From CAZDUS01 sp964508705 (lineage in GTDB: Bacteria; Verrucomicrobiota; Kiritimatiellia; CAIKKV01; CAITUY01), in contig CAZDUS010000017.1 in NCBI GenBank assembly GCA_964508705.1, positions 1 through 38,583 on the forward strand: DNA of 38,583 nt, given 5' to 3'. Below are positions 33,858 through 38,583 of this stretch, piece after piece (position 1 is the first letter of the stretch; every line of letters starts with the position of its first letter). Position numbers and translations under genes: made by a program. Below the pieces are notes generated by a model, which worked only from the letters and a program-made list of their open reading frames with translations, was not told where the DNA came from and did not search any database.

Positions 33858-33941
33858 ATGGCGTACCCGACCGGACGTGTCGCTCCCGAGGAAAATATCT
33901 TTGCCTTTATTGAGGCCGCCAAGAAATACGGGAAATATTGA
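33858..33941 (+). pseudogene. C-terminal relic of an unidentified plus-strand gene
   Basis: A 27-codon tail ending in TGA: MAYPTGRVAPEENIFAFIEA then AKKYGKY. The wording (PEENIF..IEAAKKYGKY) looks like the last helix of a sugar isomerase or epimerase of TIM-barrel type, but I cannot name it with confidence. A stop codon lies two codons before the ATG, so the rest of the gene is gone. Confidence 0.45.
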
Positions 33942-34009
33942 TTCAGTTTGGCAATGACAGCAGGAGTTGGAGCGGAGCTTGGCTGGTTGGCTTGACCTGA
34001 ATTGCAGGC

Positions 34010-34223
34010 GCTGTTGGCCGTCGGGGCCACTGACCTTGGAGATGCCTTCGTCTGGGACGGGTGATAGGCCGGGATTCACCGCCCGGGTGGTCGATGCGAT
34101 CCAGTCTTCAGGCTGGCCACCGTCGGCAGGGGTGGGGGCCCCAGCCAAGGCATCAAGGGTTGCGCCGCCCCGGTAGTTGCGGCGCACCCTGTTGGGTGAT
34201 AGCGAAAGGAGCGGTGTTTTCAC
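34010..34223 (-). pseudogene. Mannose-6-phosphate-isomerase-like N-terminal relic
   Basis: On the minus strand, about 70 codons read as the start of a class I mannose-6-phosphate-isomerase-like protein: SPNRVRRNYRGGATLDALAG, PEDWIASTTRAVNPGLSPVP, DEGISKV. The pattern RVWRxYxGGxLLD..PEDWIASTxxAxNPG..EGxS is familiar from that family. After about 34010 the frame continues to 33834 but no longer looks like the family, so most of the gene (normally 330-400 codons or more) is missing. It lies 18 bases behind the broken gene at 34242, as if once in one operon. Confidence 0.55.
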
Positions 34224-34241
34224 ATCGGGTGCTTATCCGGT

Positions 34242-35512
34242 TTACTTGGCTTCAAGTCCTGCGCCTTTGCCCATCTGGTCCTCGAAGAAGGAGCGAGGCT
34301 CGGCCTTATGGGTTCTTAGGAAAGGCACGCCATCCATGCTGAATCCTGAACCTGAACCCTTGCCGGAGAGGCGGAAGAGCAGGCCTGCCATGTAGCAGGT
34401 GGTGCGGGTAACGACATAGTCGAGGGCGTTTCCGCCAAAGATGCCTGTGTTGCCTTCTTCGTCCTCGCCACGGAAACCGCCGTCCGCGCGGGGGTCGCCA
34501 CTGTTGGAGACCTGCAGGTCGAGACAGTGTTTCTGAAGGTTGTCGAGGACCCAGTCGGTGAAATCGAGACCGGCTTCCTGACCGATGTCGAGCACGTTGG
34601 CCGCCTGAATGCCGAAGGCGTTGTAAGAGCGCTCGTGCGGCTCGTTGGCCATGATCCATTTTGCGTATTGCACCATGGCGTCGAGATACTTCTTGTTACC
34701 GGTAATCCGGTAGGCTGCAAGGACAACAAAGATGATGCCGTCGTCATTACGGAGGAGGAATCTATCCGTGCTTTTGCCGAGGCCCCAGTGGTGATTTGAA
34801 GGGCGGTTCCTTGGACTTGCTTACATCGCCGGGGATATAGTTGATGCCACCGTCGGATCGTTGGCAGGCGAGAATACGGTGGGCTGAATTTATGATGATG
34901 GGGAGGTATTAACGCTCGCCCGTGCTTTGGTGCAGGTGCCACAGGGGGATTGCGGATGCCTGATGGATACAGCCCATGGACTCGCCGTAGGTTAGTTTCT
35001 CCTCGGGATGATACTGGCAGAAGACCACGATGCCGCGGTCGGGATCCCAGGTGCGGCGCAGGAATTCGCAGAAGGCGCGGCCACAGCGCAGATAATCGGT
35101 ATTGCCGGTGACGCGGTGCATCATGAGGAATCCTGAGGCGGCTTGGGCACCGTCCAGGATGCCGCCTTTAGGCGCCTGGGGGATTTCCTCGCGGATAGAG
35201 CCGTAGGTGATTTTATAGTGGGGGCCAGCGGCTGAAGGGCAGCGAGGTAGCGCATGGCCAGTTCAGCCGAGTCCATGTACTTCTGGTCTCGGGTGCTGGC
35301 ATAGGCCTGGGTGATGGTGAAGAGGGCGCGGCCATGGGTCCCGTTCAGTCTGGGCACAAAGAGTTTCTTGGCATGAAATAGTAATAGCAGTAGCGGTACT
35401 GGTCGCCGCACCACGGACGCTCGAATACCAACTGCTGATTGACGAACCAGTCAGCGGCGGTAAGAGCTTGTTTCAGACAATTGCTGCGATCGTTGTCTGT
35501 GATTCGCGCCAT
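34242..35512 (-). pseudogene. Frameshifted (alpha/alpha)-barrel-like sugar-metabolism gene
   Basis: About 423 codons of one gene, broken by frameshifts near 35365, 35225 and 34795 and by a TAA at 34909-34911. Pieces in order: MARITDNDRSNCLKQALTAA (ATG 35512, AGGAGA upstream); KLFVPRLNGTHGRALFTITQ; GGILDGAQAASGFLMMHRVT; CGRAFCEFLRRTWDPDRGIV; CQRSDGGINYIPGDVSKSKE; RNDDGIIFVVLAAYRITGNK; YNAFGIQAANVLDIGQEAGL; GGNALDYVVTRTTCYMAGLL. The repeated short helical blocks with Trp/Tyr look like an (alpha/alpha)6 toroid, as in many glycan-active enzymes; I cannot give a family. Nearby genes show no such damage, but read errors cannot be excluded. Confidence 0.7.
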
Positions 35513-35596
35513 GAGTATTTCTCCTAAATGATTTTTGGAAAGTGCCACAACGCTGGGGCATCTGCAAATTTATTATGGATATTGTGCGTGGTGTTG

Positions 35597-36238
35597 CTAC
35601 TTCAGTCCGAACAAGGGAAGGATTGCGGGGAAGGAATCCACCTTGTGAAGAGGTGTTTCTGCGCCGGGAAAACCGTAGCCGTACGTGACGAAGACGCTTG
35701 AAGCACCAGTGTGGCGGGCGCACTCGAGATCGGTGTAATTATCGCCAATGATCCATGTGTTCTGTGGTGTGGAGTTGGTTTCCTTCATCAGGACTTCCAC
35801 CATTTCCGGATGAGGTTTCAGGTTAGGGACACTGCCGCCGCCGAGGACTGAAAAGAAGAAGGGGGCGACACCAAGATGATTGAGGATCCGGGTGGACGCC
35901 TCGATGGGTTTATTGGTGGCGACGGCGAGGATGTGGCCAGCGGTTTTTAGACGTTCCAAGCCTGCGCGGACGCCGGGGTAGAGGGAGGTTTGATCGACGA
36001 GATGGGTTGCGTACAGGGGGCGTTGGATGGCGAGCGCCTGATCGATGTTGATGCCGGTGCCGTCCAGGGCGCGGGTCACGAGAACACGGACACCGTTGCC
36101 GATATAGTTGGTGACGGTCTCCAGAGGGAGAGGTGGCAGGGAGTAATGGGCGCGCAAGAGGTTGACGGAGGTGGCGAGGTCGGCGCGGGAATCGACGAGG
36201 GTGCCATCGAGGTCAAAAATGAGTAATTGCTGTTTCAT
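35597..36238 (-). CDS. HAD-family phosphoglycolate phosphatase-like protein
   Basis: A 213-residue HAD phosphatase with an alpha-helical cap (C1 type), like Gph. Motif I is FDLDGTLVDS (nucleophile Asp9 and Asp11), motif II VATNKP, motif III Lys in NLKPHPEM, and motif IV IIGDNYTDLECAR. Gph removes 2-phosphoglycolate formed during DNA repair; other small phosphates are possible substrates. The frame is open upstream right through the tmRNA gene, giving a false 341-codon reading; ATG 36238 is the real start. The ssrA promoter lies within its first codons and leader, on the other strand. Confidence 0.88.
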   Translation of the reverse strand: MKQQLLIFDLDGTLVDSRADLATSVNLLRAHYSLPPLPLETVTNYIGNGVRVLVTRALDGTGINIDQALAIQRPLYATHLVDQTSLYPGVRAGLERLKTAGHILAVATNKPIEASTRILNHLGVAPFFFSVLGGGSVPNLKPHPEMVEVLMKETNSTPQNTWIIGDNYTDLECARHTGASSVFVTYGYGFPGAETPLHKVDSFPAILPLFGLK

Positions 36239-36256
36239 GGCGTGGGAGCATATACT
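36227..36256 (+). promoter_or_regulatory. Candidate ssrA promoter
   Basis: TTGCTG (36227-36232), an 18-bp spacer and TATACT (36251-36256, 5 of 6), 12 bases before the tmRNA 5' end, which RNase P would trim. It overlaps the first codons of the divergent phosphatase gene. Confidence 0.4.
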
Positions 36257-36268
36257 ATTAGAAGTCAT

Positions 36269-36621
36269 GGGGGCGATTGGTTTCGACGTGTTGGTTGAAG
36301 CTCCGGTGGCGCGCCGAGGACTCCGGTTGGCCTCGTTAAACGTCCGGAAAAAAACATAAAAGCGAACGAACAGTACGCTCTCGCGGCTTAAGTGCCACGA
36401 CGTCTCCCCGCCAACACCTGCTAGGCGGAGTGAGGCGACGACAGCAGGGTAGTCCTGAGATTGTGTGACCGGGTCACAGGATGAAAATAAACGTGGACGC
36501 TGGTTACGATGATGGCCTGACGATCGGCAGTTGTCGTAACGAGATTCAAAGATCGGATACGCGCGTAGAAGCTTGAGTGACTCCAGTGCGGACGGGAGTT
36601 CGATTCTCCCCGCCTCCACCA
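36269..36621 (+). ncRNA. ssrA: Transfer-messenger RNA (tmRNA)
   Basis: A complete one-piece tmRNA of 353 bases. The 5' end GGGGGCGATTGGTTTCGACG pairs through GGGGGCG with the 3' CGCCTCC, followed by ACCA with CCA encoded. The T arm reads GGGAG-TTCGATT-CTCCC. The tag frame begins at GCG 36362 and reads ANEQYALAA then TAA (36389-36391), a nine-residue tag with the classic YALAA end seen by ClpXP. tmRNA rescues stalled ribosomes together with SmpB. A spurious protein frame (VEAGRIELPS..) runs antisense over it. Confidence 0.97.
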
Positions 36622-36825
36622 TTTCATCGCTCGCAGAGAGTGGTCAGGATGGTGGCACCATGAATGGATTGCTCCCTTTTCCTAGGGAGCCCTGCCATTG
36701 GCTACGGCCGTATGACAAGGTTCTTCACAGAAGCGTTCATCCGTAGCCCATCTCGTGTAACTGGTTTGCCGTTGAGCACCATATTCAGGCGTTGCCCTTG
36801 GGATGTCGCCTGCAGGCGATGGTTG
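36622..36825. other. Intergenic stretch after ssrA
   Basis: 204 bases without a credible gene. Two small inverted repeats: GCTCCC..GGGAGC near 36670-36690 and the perfect palindrome TCGCCTGCAGGCGA (36806-36819) just after the oxidoreductase stop. Neither has a T run, so neither is a convincing terminator. No integrase or duplicated ssrA 3' end is seen. Confidence 0.5.
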
Positions 36826-38028
36826 CTAACAGGGGGTGAGCTTGAATTCGCGATAGCCTGTACAGTCCAACGTGCCGCTCGGACGGGCCCATGGAATACC
36901 CCCCTCCTGAAACAGCCTCTCTTTTTCAAAGGCCATGTCTATGGCCTCTTCGATACCCGGTATGATTGTTCTCACGGCGCCGTTATCCAGCGCCACCCGT
37001 TCGCCCGCCAGAGTGTGAATCTGGCACGCCTGATGCATGGCGTTGACCACTATCGTTTGCATGGAGGCCACATCAAGACCGCAATAGAACGCAGTGCCGC
37101 CCTCCACCATGTCCAGCACGTTGGCTATCATGCGCTTGAGCGGAGGGCCTAAGCTAAGCTTATTGATAACCTGCTTTCCGTGAGTCGCGGTTTCGATTGT
37201 CGCCTTTTCGCGCGTCAAATCCACAGTCCCGGTGGTGCCTCGCACATGCACTTCCGGGTTGATCGATCTGTTGCAGGCATGGGTGGCATAGAACAACAGC
37301 GGGATACCGGTATCTGTCCGCACGCGCAGGCATACGGTGTCGGCAGTCTCTATGGCGTTGGCCCGGTAAAGTTCGGCGGTAACGGAAACGGGCGCCGCCG
37401 CCGTCCGTTCCCTGGGGCCGGCGAGAAACAGCATCATCATCAGGTCATGGGCCACGGCGTTGTTGGCAGGGGAATCCAGGACCCATGCGTCGTCGCTGCG
37501 AAGTCGTCCGGCCCAATTGTTGCGATTGTAATAGGCACTGTCTCTCGGCCAGGCAGCATGGCACTTCATGCACTCGACAGCGCCGATTCGCCCTTCGAGT
37601 ATCGCCCTCTTGATTTCCAGTGTAGAGGGATCATACATTTGCTGGTATCCCACGGCGACACGCCGGTTGGCCTTCTCAGCGGCTTCTTGCATGGCGCGAA
37701 CGTCCTGGATGACGCCTGCGGCCGGCTTCTCTACTAAGACATGCATGCCAGCCTCTAGAGCTGCGATGGTCATCGGCCTGTGCAAAGGTATGCCGGTGGG
37801 AATGAAACAAATATCGGCGACTCCGGAGAGTTCTTTGAGCATCACGGTGTAGTCATCAAAGATCCGGCAGCCTATTCCGCGAAGATGCGCACATTTCTCT
37901 TTTTCATCATCCGGATTGATGATCGTAACACCCACGATGGCGATCTTTCCGGCCGCTTGCTCGGCGGCGAGAAGATTGTAGTGGGTATGCCCGTAGCCCG
38001 AGACACCTATCAGACAGACGTTCTTCAT
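36826..38028 (-). CDS. Gfo/Idh/MocA family NAD(P)-dependent oxidoreductase
   Basis: A 400-residue protein: N-terminal Rossmann domain (VCLIGVSGYGHTHYNLL; ADICFIPTGIPLH), the family signature MHVLVEKP (Glu100, Lys101, Pro102) and GVSGYQQMYDP-like GYQQMYDPS, then the alpha/beta dimer domain with AWVLDSPANNAVAHDLMM holding the catalytic-type His. Such enzymes oxidise or reduce sugars, inositols or amino sugars; the substrate is open. The glycine pattern GVSGYGH differs from the usual GxGxxG. Its ATG directly follows the stop of the cupin gene, so the two are cotranscribed. Confidence 0.88.
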   Translation of the reverse strand: MKNVCLIGVSGYGHTHYNLLAAEQAAGKIAIVGVTIINPDDEKEKCAHLRGIGCRIFDDYTVMLKELSGVADICFIPTGIPLHRPMTIAALEAGMHVLVEKPAAGVIQDVRAMQEAAEKANRRVAVGYQQMYDPSTLEIKRAILEGRIGAVECMKCHAAWPRDSAYYNRNNWAGRLRSDDAWVLDSPANNAVAHDLMMMLFLAGPRERTAAAPVSVTAELYRANAIETADTVCLRVRTDTGIPLLFYATHACNRSINPEVHVRGTTGTVDLTREKATIETATHGKQVINKLSLGPPLKRMIANVLDMVEGGTAFYCGLDVASMQTIVVNAMHQACQIHTLAGERVALDNGAVRTIIPGIEEAIDMAFEKERLFQEGGIPWARPSGTLDCTGYREFKLTPC

Positions 38029-38421
38029 TTATCGGTCTCCTTTCGTCGTGTTCTGGCCCGTGTGGTGTGTCTGGGCCGCATGCAAGGTGATATTCACGCA
38101 AGGATCATCCTTGTCGGCGACTAGATGATGGTCTTCTCCCGGTTCGCACACAATGACATCGCCGGCAACCATGGCGTGAGACGTTCCATCGATTTCCATC
38201 CGTGCTTTGCCCTGCAAGAGAATGAAGACCTCGCAGTCATCAGAGTGGACATGGCGTCCCTTCCCATCACAAGACGGACAGGAACAGCCAACATCGTGCG
38301 ACCGCTGGCCTGGCTTCTTGAAGGACAGCCCTCCGTGTGACAGATACGCACCCGGTATGGCATCCCCCAGCACGTGCCTGCTGCCCTCACTTTTCAAGTC
38401 CGACAAACGAAGTCGTTTCAT
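38029..38421 (-). CDS. Cupin-domain protein with a cysteine cluster
   Basis: A 130-residue single cupin. The first cupin motif reads GRHVHSDDCEVFILLQGKARM (in parts: GRHVHSDDCE, VFILLQGKA) with metal-ligand His, His and Glu, and the second is AGDVIVCEPGEDHHLV with the last His. Directly before it is CSCPSCDGKG, a Cys-x-Cys-x2-Cys cluster not part of normal cupins. Start at ATG 38421 (MKRLRLSDLKSEG); the longer frame to 38493 is unlikely. It may be a sugar isomerase, lyase or sensor partner of the oxidoreductase that follows without a gap. Confidence 0.8.
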   Translation of the reverse strand: MKRLRLSDLKSEGSRHVLGDAIPGAYLSHGGLSFKKPGQRSHDVGCSCPSCDGKGRHVHSDDCEVFILLQGKARMEIDGTSHAMVAGDVIVCEPGEDHHLVADKDDPCVNITLHAAQTHHTGQNTTKGDR

Positions 38422-38516
38422 GATGTTATTCTCTCTTGCCAACGTCCGGCCTCTACGAGTGTGAACCCGACAGGGTGATCCATCCGGGAGCAAGCCGTTG
38501 TTGGACTCCGATTGCT

Positions 38517-38583
38517 TTATCCATGATAGCGGATCAGGAGGACACTGTCTTTAGTATCTGGGTCGGCGTTGGCGCCGGCCAGC
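38517..38583 (-). CDS. Possible 3' end of a gene entering from the right edge
   Basis: On the minus strand the last 67 bases read as an open frame ending ..DSVLLIRYHG and TAA at 38517-38519. The composition looks coding and the cupin gene follows on the same strand after 95 bases. Too short to identify. Confidence 0.3.
   Translation of the reverse strand, partial: LAGANADPDTKDSVLLIRYHG

Noticed and set aside
36239..36622. Long N-terminal extension of the phosphatase frame on the minus strand (VEAGRIELPS..)
   Set aside because: It runs antisense through the tmRNA gene; this is a well-known false reading of tRNA/tmRNA 3' ends.
36590..36825. Integration (att) site at the ssrA 3' end
   Set aside because: No second copy of the ssrA 3' end, no integrase and no phage genes are in the window.
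36702..36929. 75-codon minus-strand frame after ssrA
   Set aside because: Part overlaps the oxidoreductase end in another frame and there is no recognisable motif or ribosome binding site.

Overview
The window is bacterial chromosome, mostly a dense plus-strand housekeeping region. The best clue to the source is the cell-wall cluster at 7.4-18.6 kb: mraZ, rsmH, ftsL-like, ftsI, murE, murF, mraY, murD, a LysM lipoprotein, ftsW. A LysM (NlpD-like) gene between murD and ftsW is, from what I know of chlamydial genomes, a PVC-superphylum arrangement. The meso-diaminopimelate MurE motif, lipoproteins, ABC-2 O-antigen-type export genes and outer-membrane-type proteins indicate a Gram-negative envelope. 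I infer a Verrucomicrobiota/Kiritimatiellota/Lentisphaerota-like organism; the phylum is inference.

Left part (1-7.3 kb): the 3' end of a 5S rRNA with its terminator; rsmE; an ExeA/GspB-like pair; tRNA-Lys(UUU); mtnP; a comF-type gene; then on the minus strand a polysaccharide ABC exporter (Wzm/Wzt type) and a GbsR/MarR-type regulator divergent from the cell-wall cluster. Centre (7.3-25.5 kb): the cell-wall cluster, rpmE with its own promoter and terminator, prfA-prmC, a nitroreductase, and a tightly packed trio (unknown helical-repeat membrane protein, ApbE, GT83-type glycosyltransferase).

Nickel section (25.5-29.5 kb): nikR is followed by an operon for a beta-barrel-like outer-membrane protein, a NikMN-type substrate subunit, CbiQ and CbiO. 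A perfect GTGTTAC-N13-GTAACAC palindrome, matching the NikR site described for Geobacter, encloses a perfect TATAAT box in front of this operon. Downstream of it lies a truncated glycerate kinase relic. A TrpR-family gene then overlaps ileS (eukaryote-like type 2).

Right part (33.7-38.6 kb): after the ileS terminator comes a zone of gene decay (the C-terminal end of a lost plus-strand gene, a mannose-6-phosphate-isomerase-like N-terminus, and a frameshifted gene of about 420 codons), then a phosphoglycolate phosphatase-like HAD gene, a complete tmRNA gene (tag ANEQYALAA), and a minus-strand Gfo/Idh/MocA oxidoreductase with a cupin. No CRISPR array, insertion sequence, phage or defence system was seen. 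The most notable items are the nickel regulon with its operator, the trpR-ileS pair, and the relics around ssrA.
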